64,000 bases of DNA from Bacillus sp. FJAT-27445 (GCF_001510665.1 NZ_LMTI01000003.1:159766-223765); one strand, 5' to 3'. Numbered from the stretch's first letter, positions 1 through 9,452 are shown. Notes: generated from the letters alone by a model not told the origin. Numbers and translations: made by a program.

Positions 1-1
1 T

Positions 2-427
2 ACTGAAACCGGCTTCTGGGGGCTCGTTATTCTAATGAGCTGGCAGATGTCAGGATATATTATGGTAATCTATATCGCTTATTTGGAAGGCGTGCCGCAT
101 GAACTGCTTGAAGCCGCCGAGATAGATGGCGCAAGCTCTGTCCAGCGCCTTCGCTATATTGTTTTCCCTCTTGTCGCCCCGGCCTTTACTGTAAGTATGT
201 TCCTGACCTTGTCCAATACATTTAAGCTGTACGACCAAAACCTTTCACTTACAGCTGGAGGGCCGTACAATTCGACGCAAATGGTAGCGATGGAAATTTT
301 TAAAACAGCATTTGTTGAGCTGAATATGTCCTATGCACAGGCCAAAGCAGTTATCTTTTTCATCATCGTGGCGGTAATATCATTGACCCAGGTGTACATT
401 AATAAGAAAAGGGAGGTTGAGCTATAA
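2..427 (+). CDS. Carbohydrate ABC transporter permease, MalF/UgpA type (5' truncated)
   Basis: C-terminal part of an integral membrane permease of a CUT1-type sugar importer; the reading frame is open from base 2, so the true start lies upstream of the window. The cytoplasmic EAA loop that docks on the ATPase is visible (EAAEIDGASSVQRLRYIVFP region, about bases 113-170), followed by hydrophobic segments and a basic tail. Its stop overlaps the next permease start (TAATG), so the two are translationally coupled and form a heterodimeric channel. The EAA loop and pairing make the family assignment firm. The sugar is unknown; the LacI regulator downstream points to an oligo- or disaccharide. Confidence 0.9.
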   Translation, partial: TETGFWGLVILMSWQMSGYIMVIYIAYLEGVPHELLEAAEIDGASSVQRLRYIVFPLVAPAFTVSMFLTLSNTFKLYDQNLSLTAGGPYNSTQMVAMEIFKTAFVELNMSYAQAKAVIFFIIVAVISLTQVYINKKREVEL

Positions 428-1242
428 TGAGGCGGACCAAAAAGTTACCCATTGAAATCCTTGGGCTTTTACTTGGCCTTTTGTGGCTTTCACCCTTTTA
501 TCTTATGCTCGTCAATTCTTTTAAAACAAAGAGAGAGATCTTTTCGGATACGTTGAAGCTCCCGGAACTATTCAGCTTTGAAAATTATAGTGTTGCATTC
601 ACCCAGCTCGATTTCCTGAGGACATTCATGAATTCGGTAATTATTACGGTTGCGAGCGTTGCCATCATTATTGTGTTTTCCTCGATGGCCGCATACGCCC
701 TTTCACGGAACAAGAGCAAAATTAGCACAGCAATCTTTTTTGTGTTTGTGGCAGCCATGCTGATCCCTTTCCAATCTGTGATGATTCCGCTTGTCACAAT
801 TTTTGGGAAGCTGGAGATGCTGAACAGGAGCGGACTTGTCTTTATGTACCTTGGTTTCGGTGCAAGCCTGTCCATCTTCCTCTACCATGGAACCTTGAAC
901 AATATCCCAAAATCGCTCGATGAGGCGGCAACCATTGACGGCGCGAATAAATTCCAGGTTTTCTGGTATATTATTTTTCCAATGCTGAAGCCGATTACAG
1001 TTACGGTCGGAATTTTGAACACAATCTGGATATGGAATGACTACCTTCTTCCATCGCTTGTCATCAACCAGGAAGGAATGGAAACAATCCCGCTGAAGAT
1101 GTTCTTCTTTTTCGGAGAATACACGAAGCAATGGCATCTTGCCCTCGCCGGGCTGACAATCGGCATTATTCCTGTCATCATCGCCTATTTCTTTGCGCAA
1201 AAGCAAATTATAAAAGGGATATCGGAAGGTGCTGTTAAGTAA
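427..1242 (+). CDS. Carbohydrate ABC transporter permease, MalG/AraQ type
   Basis: Second membrane subunit of the same sugar importer, 271 residues with about six predicted membrane spans, the usual size for MalG-like proteins. It has the EAA loop (EAATIDGANKFQVFW, about residues 178-192) and the conserved WNDYLLP segment near residue 206. The ATG overlaps the stop of the preceding permease by one base. No binding protein or ATPase is in the window: the binding protein probably lies upstream, and CUT1 systems in Bacilli often share a distant MsmX-type ATPase. Family is certain; substrate is not determined. Confidence 0.92.
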   Translation: MRRTKKLPIEILGLLLGLLWLSPFYLMLVNSFKTKREIFSDTLKLPELFSFENYSVAFTQLDFLRTFMNSVIITVASVAIIIVFSSMAAYALSRNKSKISTAIFFVFVAAMLIPFQSVMIPLVTIFGKLEMLNRSGLVFMYLGFGASLSIFLYHGTLNNIPKSLDEAATIDGANKFQVFWYIIFPMLKPITVTVGILNTIWIWNDYLLPSLVINQEGMETIPLKMFFFFGEYTKQWHLALAGLTIGIIPVIIAYFFAQKQIIKGISEGAVK

Positions 1243-1329
1243 CAATGGCTATGGCAATAAGCCTTTTTAAATGTTATAAAAACTAGATAGAGAAACTTGA
1301 GGTACAATTGAACACCGGGAGGAAGCAGG

Positions 1330-2349
1330 ATGGTTACGATAAAAGAGGTTGCGAAAGAGGCAAGAGTGGCGCCTTCCACCGTGTCGAGGGTCATTGCAAA
1401 CAGTCCCCGGATCAGCGAAACAACAAAGCAGCGTGTAAAAGAGGTAATGGAAAGGCTTGGCTATTACCCGAATCTCCAGGCGAGGAGCCTTGCGGCAAAA
1501 AGCACGAGGACAATCGGGGTCATTATGCCCGCCTCCGCAGAAAAGGCTTTTCAGAACCCTTTTTTCCCGGAGGTACTAAGAGGAATCAGCAAGCAAGCCC
1601 ATGCAACCAAATATGGAATATACCTCTCAACGGGTTCAACACAGGCGGAAATTCACGAAGAGGTTGTGTCCATGGTAATGGGCCGGCGCGTTGATGGGAT
1701 AGTCCTGTTATATTCAAGGATTAAAGACAGGACCATGGAATATTTGAGGGAAAGCGGATTCCCTTTTACAGTTGTGGGTAGGCCGTATAAAAATAAGAAT
1801 TCGATTACGTATGTCGATAACGATAATGTTGGGATTACGAAACAAATGACTGAGTATTTGATTAAGCTAGGACACACAAAGATTGCGTTTGTAGGCGGCA
1901 ATCCAGATTTTGTCGTGACAGTCGACCGGTTAAAGGGGTACAAGGAAGCTTTGGCGGAAGCTGGGATTCCTTACGTGGAGCATTATACATTTACAAATGA
2001 TATGGTTGCTGGCAATGGAAAGGATGCGGTTAAGGCTCTGCTTAAGCTTGAAAGCCGCCCGACCGCGGCCGTCACTCTGGATGATCTGCTTGCGCACGAA
2101 ATGATCGGCAGCCTTGAGGCGTATAATATCCGCGTACCAGCAGACATTTCCATCGCCAGCTTTAATAATCTCTCTCTTTCAGAGCATTCAAGCCCTCCAT
2201 TGACATCAATTGATATTGGAACCATCCGGCTGGGCTTTCAGGCTACCCAATATTTAATTGAAAAGATTGAAAACCCTAAGTTTGAGCCAAAGGGAGTCAT
2301 CATTCCAGCTGAGCTGATTGAACGGAAATCGTGTGCGCCGATACTTTAA
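1330..2349 (+). CDS. LacI-family transcriptional regulator
   Basis: A 339-residue sugar-responsive DNA-binding protein. The N-terminal helix-turn-helix is typical (TIKEVAKEARVAPSTVSRV, residues 3-21) with a hinge at about residues 50-60 (LAAKSTRTIGVI), followed by a periplasmic-binding-like effector domain with the GHTKIAFVGG and DISIASFNN signatures. The start is set by GGGAGGAAGCAGG just before the ATG. It follows the sugar permeases by 87 bases and is followed by a strong terminator, so it probably closes the operon and controls it. The sequence resembles MalR-type maltose/maltodextrin repressors, but the ligand is inferred only from family and context. Confidence 0.9.
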   Translation: MVTIKEVAKEARVAPSTVSRVIANSPRISETTKQRVKEVMERLGYYPNLQARSLAAKSTRTIGVIMPASAEKAFQNPFFPEVLRGISKQAHATKYGIYLSTGSTQAEIHEEVVSMVMGRRVDGIVLLYSRIKDRTMEYLRESGFPFTVVGRPYKNKNSITYVDNDNVGITKQMTEYLIKLGHTKIAFVGGNPDFVVTVDRLKGYKEALAEAGIPYVEHYTFTNDMVAGNGKDAVKALLKLESRPTAAVTLDDLLAHEMIGSLEAYNIRVPADISIASFNNLSLSEHSSPPLTSIDIGTIRLGFQATQYLIEKIENPKFEPKGVIIPAELIERKSCAPIL

Positions 2350-2368
2350 GGAATGTACAGAATTTACG

Positions 2369-2399
2369 AAACCCGTCAGGATTACGGGTTTCTTTTTTT
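2369..2399 (+). terminator. Rho-independent terminator after the LacI gene
   Basis: Stem AAACCCG/CGGGTTT with a 9-base loop, followed by a T-rich run, 19 bases after the stop codon. Confidence 0.9.
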
Positions 2400-2468
2400 G
2401 GTCCTAACCAGTTTGCTAACAGGATGGTTCTGCTGCCTGCTAGACAAAAAACCATTTTAATAGGAGAA

Positions 2469-2496
2469 TTGACATTGGAAATGATTGTGCTATTAT
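2469..2496 (+). promoter_or_regulatory. Sigma-A promoter for the ABC exporter operon
   Basis: TTGACA (2469-2474) and TATTAT (2491-2496) are separated by 16 bases, about 110 bases upstream of the ATPase start. This is a near-consensus housekeeping promoter with a long transcribed leader. Confidence 0.65.
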
Positions 2497-2505
2497 ACAA
2501 AAAAT

Positions 2506-2580
2506 ACCCTGGAAGGGCATGCCAATGTTTTACTTAACAATGGGTAAACAGATGCCTGCTTAGAAGCGAGATGCCAGGGT
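2506..2580 (+). promoter_or_regulatory. Structured 5' leader upstream of the ABC exporter genes
   Basis: ACCCTGG at 2506-2512 is complementary to CCAGGGT at 2574-2580, closing a 75-nt domain that holds further GGCAT/ATGCC complementarities. A poly-T stretch and then the ribosome binding site follow. It could be an attenuator or a ligand- or protein-binding leader. No known riboswitch class was recognised. Confidence 0.35.
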
Positions 2581-2606
2581 TTTAACTTTTTGGGAGGGGA
2601 AAATAA

Positions 2607-3491
2607 ATGGGTTTGGAAATTCGGAATCTAACAAAACGATATGGCGATAATGTTGCTGTAAATAATATTTCCGTCCGGCTGCCAAAAGGCGAGGTGCTCG
2701 GCCTGCTTGGCAGGAACGGAGCGGGGAAGACAACAACCATTAAGATGATGCTTGGTTTGATCAGTCCCGATGGCGGCGAGATCCTTTGGGATGGGCGTCC
2801 ATTCCGCAGGGAAGAGCTGTCAATCGGCTATCTTCCAGAGGAGAGGGGGCTCTACCCAAAAACAAAAATTGCCGAACAACTCAAATACTTTGGACAGCTC
2901 GAGGGAATGAGCCGCAAGCTTGCCAATGAACGAATTGATTTTTGGTTAGAAAGGTTTGAGATTACAGAGTACAAAAACAAATTGGCAAGTGAGCTATCGA
3001 AGGGGAATCAGCAAAAAATCCAGGTCATAGCTACTCTGCTTCATGACCCGGATATCATTATTCTAGATGAACCGTTCAGCGGGCTTGATCCAGTGAATGC
3101 GACAATGCTTGGAACAGTCATGGAGGAGCTTGTCGAGCAGGAGAAAACGATTATTCTATCGAGCCACCGGATGGAATCGATAGAGGCGTTTTGCGAGAAT
3201 GTCTGTATGCTGAAAAAAGGAAATATTGCTGTTTCCGGTAAGCTCCAAAGGGTGAAAGAAGAGTACGGGTACAAGAATTTAAAGATTACTTCAACAGCTT
3301 CACTTGAGCCAGTCTTCCGTCAATTTAAGTTGCCATTTGAGAAAAATGGCCTTGTTTACAACGCAAAGGTTCATAACGAAAAAGAAGGAATGGATATTCT
3401 GAGGGCGGCAGAGGCTGCGGGTGTCCCGCTCCAGAATTTTTCCCTGCTTGAACCTACACTTCATCAAATTTTTGTCGAGAGGGTGGGTTAA
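2607..3491 (+). CDS. ABC transporter ATP-binding protein, NatA/YhaQ type
   Basis: A 294-residue ATPase of an ABC-2 export system. Walker A is GRNGAGKTT (about residues 36-44), the signature is a modified LSKGNQQK, and Walker B is IIILDEPFSGLDP. A C-terminal extension of about 80 residues after the ATPase core is typical of the NatA/YhaQ subfamily. It lies directly against the membrane subunit: its stop is adjacent to the next ATG. The best-known relatives are B. subtilis YhaQ and the sodium exporter NatA. Substrate is unproven (Na+ or a toxic compound). Confidence 0.88.
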   Translation: MGLEIRNLTKRYGDNVAVNNISVRLPKGEVLGLLGRNGAGKTTTIKMMLGLISPDGGEILWDGRPFRREELSIGYLPEERGLYPKTKIAEQLKYFGQLEGMSRKLANERIDFWLERFEITEYKNKLASELSKGNQQKIQVIATLLHDPDIIILDEPFSGLDPVNATMLGTVMEELVEQEKTIILSSHRMESIEAFCENVCMLKKGNIAVSGKLQRVKEEYGYKNLKITSTASLEPVFRQFKLPFEKNGLVYNAKVHNEKEGMDILRAAEAAGVPLQNFSLLEPTLHQIFVERVG

Positions 3492-4700
3492 ATGGACAAG
3501 TTTCTGGTGGTATTGCGATTTCATTTAAAAGAAGGTCTGGCCGGCAAGGGATTTATCATTACAGCAGCAGTGTTATTCGCAGCTATTTTTGGCTATTTCG
3601 GCTTTTCGCATTATTTTGGCGAAGATGAAAAAATGACAGTGTATGTCAGCAACCAATCAACCGGCTATTCATTCGACACGAAAGCGGCAAAGGCAGATTT
3701 TGCGGAAGTAAAGGAAATTGACTTGGAAAAAGTCGAAGGAATGAAACGGAAGGTAAGGGATGGCAATGCAGATGCCCTTATCATTTTGAAGGGGAGCGGT
3801 AATTCACCCGAAGTGGAATACTACTTCAAAAGAATGGCTGATTTCCAGGTGCTGGGCCTAATTAATTCGATTATCCAGCCGCAATACCTGAATACCATCG
3901 TTACCGAAAACAAAATGGATCCAGTTGTTGCGGGCGCCTTGCTAACGCCTGTAAAAATAGATGAAATTGCACTGAAGGAAACAGAATCGCTTGGACTCGT
4001 TTACTTCTTTCTTTTCCTGATGTATATGTTTATTATTATGTTCGGCAATACTGTCTCGTTAAGCATTGCAGGTGAAAAGACGTCCAGGGTTATGGAAATT
4101 ATGATAACAAAAGTAAAGCCGATAACGATGATGTATGCGAAAATCATCGCTGCAATGATTTCCGGCCTGTTGCAAATAGGGATGGTGGCCTTAGCCTACG
4201 GAATAGCGAAGCTTCTTGGGTGGACATCAGGTGACATGAATATTTTTGGAATGCCGCTCGACCTGTCCGTTTTGAATCCAAAAATATTTTTATTTTTGAG
4301 CTTATTCTTTGTACTCGGCTATTTTGTGTATGCTTTGCTGTTTGCCTCGATTACTTCAGTCATCAGCAGGATGGAGGACATTGGAGCAATCATCTTTCCT
4401 GTCTCCATATTGCTGATGGGGGCCTTCATGCTTGGAATGAAAACAATGATGGACCCGAATGCGGGAATTGTCCTGGTTAGTTCCTATATCCCTTTCTTCT
4501 CGCCAATGGTGGTGTTCTCGCGGATTGTCCTTGGGGAAGCAGGGGTGGTTGAGATTGCCCTTTCAATTGCGATACTGATTGCCTCAATTGCCCTGATGAG
4601 TTATGTTGCCAACAGGATTTATTCAAAAGGCGTTATGCGCTACAGCGGCAAAACGACTCTCGCCGATGTTGTAAAAATGGTAAAAGGGACAGAGATGTAA
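3492..4700 (+). CDS. ABC transporter permease, NatB/YhaP type
   Basis: A 402-residue ABC-2 membrane protein: one N-terminal transmembrane helix (residues 19-40), a large extracytoplasmic domain up to about residue 165, then a block of five or more membrane segments. This topology and the partner ATPase match NatB/YhaP exporters. The ATG immediately follows the ATPase stop, and the GAGAGGGTGG ribosome binding site lies in the end of that gene. A strong hairpin terminator follows. Substrate unknown; sodium export is only a family-based possibility. Confidence 0.87.
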   Translation: MDKFLVVLRFHLKEGLAGKGFIITAAVLFAAIFGYFGFSHYFGEDEKMTVYVSNQSTGYSFDTKAAKADFAEVKEIDLEKVEGMKRKVRDGNADALIILKGSGNSPEVEYYFKRMADFQVLGLINSIIQPQYLNTIVTENKMDPVVAGALLTPVKIDEIALKETESLGLVYFFLFLMYMFIIMFGNTVSLSIAGEKTSRVMEIMITKVKPITMMYAKIIAAMISGLLQIGMVALAYGIAKLLGWTSGDMNIFGMPLDLSVLNPKIFLFLSLFFVLGYFVYALLFASITSVISRMEDIGAIIFPVSILLMGAFMLGMKTMMDPNAGIVLVSSYIPFFSPMVVFSRIVLGEAGVVEIALSIAILIASIALMSYVANRIYSKGVMRYSGKTTLADVVKMVKGTEM

Positions 4701-4707
4701 GGAAAGT

Positions 4708-4746
4708 GAGGCAGGGGATCCGTCCCCTGCCTCATCCTGCTTTTTT
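4708..4746 (+). terminator. Terminator after the ABC exporter operon
   Basis: A perfect 11-bp stem GAGGCAGGGGA/TCCCCTGCCTC with a TCCG loop; a T6 run follows a few bases later. It sits between convergent genes. Confidence 0.85.
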
Positions 4747-4753
4747 AAACATA

Positions 4754-5992
4754 TTATGCCTGGGCCTTTTCCTCAAAAATCCCAGCAATCCCAATGATGA
4801 CGTTGACTGCCTTTAGCATATTGTCTACAGAGATAAACTCATACTTCCCATGGAAGTTCTCTCCGCCGGTGAAAATATTCGGGGTAGGGAGGCCCATATA
4901 GGAAAGCTGGGAACCATCCGTACCGCCCCTAATCGGTTTGATGATTGGCGTAATTCCCAGGTTGGTCATGGCTTCATGGGCGATATCGACAATCTCCATC
5001 ACCGGTTCAATTTTTTCACGCATATTGTAGTACTGGTCATTCAGGTCTAGGTGAATGGCATCCTCGCCATGGATTTTCCTAAGTTCCCCCACTATTTCCT
5101 TAATCTTGTCTTTCCTTGCCTCAAAACTGCTCTTTTCAAAATCGCGGATGATATAGTAAACCTTTGTTTCTTCAACGTCTCCATTAAAAGAAATCAAATG
5201 ATAAAAACCTTCGTAGCCTTCCGTCAATTCGGGCGCTTCCTCAGCAGGAAGCCTCTGATGAAAATCCATCGCGATCTTGGCAGAATTGACCATTTTTCCT
5301 TTTGCAGTGCCGGGATGGATATTTGACCCCTTAAAGGTTAATTTGGCGGCAGCGGCATTAAAGCTTTCATATTCAAGCTCGCCAATTGGCCCTCCGTCCA
5401 CAGTATAGGCGTATTTCGCCTGGAAAGCGGCAACATCAAATTTATGCGGCCCCCTGCCGATTTCCTCATCAGGGGTGAAGGCCACCCTGATTTTGCCGTG
5501 TTTAATTTGCGGGTTTTGAATTAAATACGCCATGGCGGTCATTATCTCGGCAATACCCGCTTTATTATCGGCACCAAGAAGGGTTGTTCCGTCAGTCGTA
5601 ATTAGTGTATGGCCGATGTAATCAGAAAGCTGTGGGAAATCACTCGTTTTCATGAAAATATTTAAGTCTTTGTTTAGTACAATGTTTTTTCCGTCATAAT
5701 TTTCAACAATTTGCGGGTTTACGCCCTTCCCTGTGAAATCAGTTGCGGTATCCAGGTGGGCGAGAAAACCGATTGTTGGGACATCTTTTTCGGTATTAGA
5801 GGGCAGGGTTGCCATCACATAACCATTTTCATCCATCGTTACGTCTTCCATTCCAATCATTTTTAGCTCATTAACCAGCATCCTGGCAAGGTCAAATTGG
5901 CCAGGAGTGGATGGGCAGGACGAGCTGGATTCATCTGATTGGGTGTTCACACGCGCGTAAGAAATAAAGCGTTCAATAATTTCTGTTTTCAA
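4754..5992 (-). CDS. pepT: Peptidase T (tripeptide aminopeptidase)
   Basis: Zinc-dependent cytosolic aminopeptidase of the M20B family that removes N-terminal residues from tripeptides. Seen: PSTPGQ near the N-terminus, [11 protein letters not shown] (first metal-binding region), [12 protein letters not shown] (bridging Asp), [16 protein letters not shown] (catalytic Glu and metal Glu), [15 protein letters not shown], and the C-terminal [20 protein letters not shown] with [12 protein letters not shown] choose the TTG at 5992: GGGAG lies 8 bases before it, and the resulting N-terminus (KTEIIERF) matches other PepT proteins. The ATG at 6001 overlaps that ribosome binding site. Monocistronic, convergent with the ABC exporter. 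Confidence 0.95.
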   Translation of the reverse strand: MKTEIIERFISYARVNTQSDESSSSCPSTPGQFDLARMLVNELKMIGMEDVTMDENGYVMATLPSNTEKDVPTIGFLAHLDTATDFTGKGVNPQIVENYDGKNIVLNKDLNIFMKTSDFPQLSDYIGHTLITTDGTTLLGADNKAGIAEIMTAMAYLIQNPQIKHGKIRVAFTPDEEIGRGPHKFDVAAFQAKYAYTVDGGPIGELEYESFNAAAAKLTFKGSNIHPGTAKGKMVNSAKIAMDFHQRLPAEEAPELTEGYEGFYHLISFNGDVEETKVYYIIRDFEKSSFEARKDKIKEIVGELRKIHGEDAIHLDLNDQYYNMREKIEPVMEIVDIAHEAMTNLGITPIIKPIRGGTDGSQLSYMGLPTPNIFTGGENFHGKYEFISVDNMLKAVNVIIGIAGIFEEKAQA

Positions 5993-6183
5993 ATTGGTCA
6001 TCTCCCACATATGTAATGAAAAACATTTCCATGTTAATGCAATTATAATACAAAACGAGGAAAAGAAAGAAACACAAGGATAGGGAAAAGTCCCCCTTGT
6101 CGAAAAATGGGGATAAGTAAACAAAAAAAGCTATGGCAAAAAACTTTTATAGGACTAGACGGAAGTTGGTGAATCATGTACAA

Positions 6184-6198
6184 TGTTTTCAGAATATT
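6184..6198. promoter_or_regulatory. Candidate CodY box upstream of livK
   Basis: A 15-base site with three mismatches to the CodY consensus AATTTTCWGAAAATT; the core TTTTCAGAA is intact. It lies about 75 bases upstream of the livK start. CodY control of branched-chain amino acid uptake is established in Bacilli; the site itself is a sequence match only. Confidence 0.35.
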
Positions 6199-6272
6199 GC
6201 TTTTATTATGAATTAAGTCTATTTTCAGATTGTAAAATGTTTAAGGTTAAAAAAGAGAAGGGGGAACTAAAA

Positions 6273-7451
6273 ATGAAGAAAAGAAAGTTGGCAGGCATTT
6301 TTCTATCATTTTCTTTGATTGCCGGGGTTTTGGCAGGCTGCGGCACAAAGGAAAGCAGCGGATCGAGCGGGAAAGACAGTGAAACAATTAAGATTGGGGT
6401 AAACGTCGAGCTTTCCGGGGGGGTGGCATCCTATGGCCAATCGATTTCTGAGGGGCTTAAACTCGCCGTGGACGAAATCAACAAGGATGGCATTGATGGC
6501 AAGAAGATCAAGCTTGTAAAGTTCGATAATAAGTCAGATGCCTCAGAAGCGGCAGCTGGCGCGGTCAAGCTGATTAGCCAGGACAAGGTTTCTGCAATTG
6601 TCGGCGCGGCGACAAGTGGGAATACACTTGCACAAACTCAGTCGGCAGAAAAGTATAAAGTTCCGATTATCACCCCTACAGGTACGAATCCGGATGTAAC
6701 GAGCAAAAAAGGCAAGCTGAATGCCTATGCATTCAGAACATGCTTCATCGACCCGTTCCAGGGCACGGTGGCAGCAAACTTCGCAATTGAAAAGCTTCAA
6801 TCCAAGAAAGCAATCGTCTATGTCGATACTTCGAGTGACTATGCAAAAGGGCTAGCCGCAGCCTTTAAAGAAGCCTATGAAGCAAAAGGCGGGGAAGTGC
6901 TTGGAGAGGAAGCCTATTTGGGAAAGGATACAGACTTTAGGGCTACATTGACTCGTATTAAATCGAAAAATCCTGATTTCATTTTCCTCCCGGGCTATTA
7001 TGAAGAGGTTGGCCTAATCGTTAAGCAAGCCCGAGAAATCGGACTTGATGTGCCATTTATGGGCGGAGACGGCTGGGATTCGCCAAAGTTGATTGAACTC
7101 GCTGGCGCGAAGGCCCTTAATAACACATTCATTACCAACCATTACTCTTCAGCCGATCCTGATCAAAAAATCCAGGATTTTGTAGAAGCTTTCAAAAAGG
7201 AGTACAAAGGTAAATCACCGGATGCCTTTGCAGCTCTTGGCTATGACACAGGATATTACCTTGCGGATGCAATCAAGCGAGCTGGCAGCGCTGATTCAGA
7301 GAAAATCAGAAAAGCGCTTGAAGAAACAAATGGCCTCCAGCTTGTATCAGGCACGCTTACCCTGGATGAAAACCATAACCCTGTAAAATCAGCAGCTATC
7401 TTGAAGTATGAGGACGGGGAACAGAAATTCGAAACGAAGGTTAATCCATAA
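6273..7451 (+). CDS. livK: Branched-chain amino acid ABC transporter substrate-binding lipoprotein
   Basis: Extracytoplasmic binding protein that delivers leucine, isoleucine and valine (or a related amino acid) to the LivHMGF complex. From the ATG at 6273 (ribosome binding site GAAGGGGG) it has a lysine-rich n-region, a hydrophobic core and the lipobox LAGC (Cys about residue 22), then a Ser/Gly-rich linker and a type I periplasmic-binding fold (IKIGVNVELSGG, VGAATSGNT, FIFLPGYYEEVG). Mature length is about 370 residues, as expected. It heads a five-gene operon; the hairpin after it may keep binding protein in excess over the channel. Exact substrate range is not decided by sequence. Confidence 0.9.
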   Translation: MKKRKLAGIFLSFSLIAGVLAGCGTKESSGSSGKDSETIKIGVNVELSGGVASYGQSISEGLKLAVDEINKDGIDGKKIKLVKFDNKSDASEAAAGAVKLISQDKVSAIVGAATSGNTLAQTQSAEKYKVPIITPTGTNPDVTSKKGKLNAYAFRTCFIDPFQGTVAANFAIEKLQSKKAIVYVDTSSDYAKGLAAAFKEAYEAKGGEVLGEEAYLGKDTDFRATLTRIKSKNPDFIFLPGYYEEVGLIVKQAREIGLDVPFMGGDGWDSPKLIELAGAKALNNTFITNHYSSADPDQKIQDFVEAFKKEYKGKSPDAFAALGYDTGYYLADAIKRAGSADSEKIRKALEETNGLQLVSGTLTLDENHNPVKSAAILKYEDGEQKFETKVNP

Positions 7452-7469
7452 AGTGTGTGAGGGAAGCTG

Positions 7470-7493
7470 AATAGGGGGCATAGTCCCCCTATT
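7470..7493 (+). terminator. Intra-operon hairpin between livK and livH (partial terminator)
   Basis: Stem AATAGGGGG/CCCCCTATT with a CATAGT loop and only a short T run. Typical of a partial terminator or mRNA-stabilising hairpin after a binding-protein gene. Confidence 0.6.
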
Positions 7494-7590
7494 TTGGGTT
7501 AAGGGAAAGGCAACAAAGCAAAGAGTGGGATAATAGAGGAAACCCGATAAGGAACACAAATAATAGTACCTTTCAAGGGGAGTAATAATT

Positions 7591-8469
7591 ATGGAATTTG
7601 TACAGCAGTTGATAAACGGGATTTCACTGGGAAGCATTTATGCCCTGATTGCTCTTGGCTATACGATGGTGTATGGGATAGTAAAATTAATCAATTTTGC
7701 TCACGGCGATGTCTTTATGGTCGGTGCATTTGTCGGCTTTTATTCTATTACGATTCTTGAACTTTCATTTTTTCCGGCACTTATTTTAACAATGGCTGTG
7801 TGCTCCATCTTCGGCGTATTGATTGAAAGGATAGCCTATAAGCCTCTCCGGAATGCGACCCGGATTGCGGCACTGATTACGGCAATCGGCGTATCCCTTT
7901 TAATAGAATACAGTATGATTTATGCGCGTGGAGCCCAGACCGAGGCATATCCGGAAAATGTACTTCCTAAAGAAAATATTAATCTATTTGGAGTAAATAT
8001 CAGCAGCCAGTCTTTGTTAATCCTTGGGGTCTCGGTTGCCCTGATGATCATCCTCCAGTTTATTGTCCATAAGACTAAAATTGGCAAAGCGATGCGAGCC
8101 GTATCCCATGATGCCGATGCGGCAAGGCTGATGGGCATAAATGTGAATAATACAATTTCAGCCACGTTTGCGATTGGCTCGGCACTTGCTGGCGCAGCTG
8201 GCGTGATTTTTGGGGTTTATTATACAAAAATCGAACCCCTAATGGGCATCATCCCTGGACTTAAAGCATTCGTAGCGGCCGTGCTCGGGGGAATCGGCAT
8301 TATTCCAGGAGCTATGGTAGGAGGACTTCTGCTCGGGGTAATCGAGGCACTGGTCAGCGCGCTTGGCTACTCACTCTGGCGTGACGGTGTTGCCTTCATT
8401 GTCCTCATCCTGATACTTATTTTCCTCCCATCCGGATTGTTCGGCAAAAATGTTAGAGAGAAAGTATAG
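7591..8469 (+). CDS. livH: Branched-chain amino acid ABC transporter permease LivH
   Basis: A 292-residue membrane subunit of the LIV importer with about eight hydrophobic segments. The N-terminal GISLGSIYALIALGYTMVYG and INFAHGDVFM motifs are diagnostic of LivH, as is the C-terminal PGLKAFVAAVLGGIG-IPGAMVGG region that contacts the ATPase. It starts at an ATG after AGGGGAGT, 139 bases after livK, and is followed by livM after 8-11 bases. It forms the translocation pore with LivM. Confidence 0.94.
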   Translation: MEFVQQLINGISLGSIYALIALGYTMVYGIVKLINFAHGDVFMVGAFVGFYSITILELSFFPALILTMAVCSIFGVLIERIAYKPLRNATRIAALITAIGVSLLIEYSMIYARGAQTEAYPENVLPKENINLFGVNISSQSLLILGVSVALMIILQFIVHKTKIGKAMRAVSHDADAARLMGINVNNTISATFAIGSALAGAAGVIFGVYYTKIEPLMGIIPGLKAFVAAVLGGIGIIPGAMVGGLLLGVIEALVSALGYSLWRDGVAFIVLILILIFLPSGLFGKNVREKV

Positions 8470-8480
8470 GGGGGAGCATG

Positions 8481-9452
8481 ATGGATCATTTTAAACGCGG
8501 AAAAGGCTTCTGGCTCTCAATTGTACTGGCATTGGTTGTTTTTTCAGTAATCCAGGCGATGATTTCCGGAGGAATTTTAAATATTTTTCATATAAATACC
8601 CTTATTACAATTGGTATTAACATCATGCTTGCTGCAAGCCTTCATCTGATTATCGGGATTACCGGCCAGTTTTCAATCGGCCATGCGGGCTTTCTTGCAG
8701 TTGGGGCTTACTCATCGGCAGTCATAACAATGATGTTCGAGCTTCCATTTGCCATAGCGATTATCGTCGGAGGACTGGCAGCAGCCATTGCGGGCCTAAT
8801 CATCGGAATTCCGAGCCTTCGCCTTAAAGGGGACTATCTGGCAATTGCAACGCTTGGATTCGGGGAAATCGTCAGGATTGCCCTTTTGAATTTCGACTAT
8901 GTCGGCGGAGCCAGCGGCTTGCAGGTCATGCAGATGAGTACATGGGGCTGGACATTCGTCAGCGTCCTGATTACGCTGATTGTCATTGTCAATTTTACCA
9001 ATTCCACCCACGGCAGGGCCTGCATTTCAATTCGGGAAGATGAAACGGCTGCCGATGCGATGGGTATTAACACAACGTACTACAAGGTTGTCGCCTTCGC
9101 GATTGGAGCATTCTTTGCCGGAGTCGCGGGTGCAATTTTTGCCCATAATTTCTTTATCATTCAACCGTCCAATTTCGGTTTCCTAAAGTCATTCGATATC
9201 TTGATCATCGTTGTCCTCGGCGGCCTTGGCAGCCTCTCAGGAGCAGTTATTGCCGCTATCCTACTGACAATTGTTTCAACTTTCCTTCAGGCTTACCCGG
9301 AAACGAGGATGATCATTTACAGCATAATTCTCATTTTGACAATGCTTTATCGCCCACAGGGGCTATTGGGTACAAGGGAATTAACTTCATTCTTTAAAAG
9401 ATCGAAAAAGGCGGGAGGGGACCATGATGGCAAAGGACAAACCGTTGCTTAA
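8481..9452 (+). CDS. livM: Branched-chain amino acid ABC transporter permease LivM
   Basis: Second pore subunit of the importer (323 residues). Seen: GITGQFSIGHAGFLAVGAY near residue 65, GIPSLRLKGDYLAIATLGFGEI, and the EAA-like loop with TAADAMGINTTYYKVVAFAIG, all standard LivM features. Two ATG codons occur in tandem (8478 and 8481). The second is better spaced from the GGGGGG ribosome binding site, but either is possible. The 3' end overlaps livG by about 26 bases, so the genes are translationally coupled. Confidence 0.93.
   Translation: MDHFKRGKGFWLSIVLALVVFSVIQAMISGGILNIFHINTLITIGINIMLAASLHLIIGITGQFSIGHAGFLAVGAYSSAVITMMFELPFAIAIIVGGLAAAIAGLIIGIPSLRLKGDYLAIATLGFGEIVRIALLNFDYVGGASGLQVMQMSTWGWTFVSVLITLIVIVNFTNSTHGRACISIREDETAADAMGINTTYYKVVAFAIGAFFAGVAGAIFAHNFFIIQPSNFGFLKSFDILIIVVLGGLGSLSGAVIAAILLTIVSTFLQAYPETRMIIYSIILILTMLYRPQGLLGTRELTSFFKRSKKAGGDHDGKGQTVA

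Noticed and set aside
703-1245. 180-codon minus-strand ORF opposite the MalG-type permease
   Set aside because: It is a shadow of a clear permease gene with no independent start signals.
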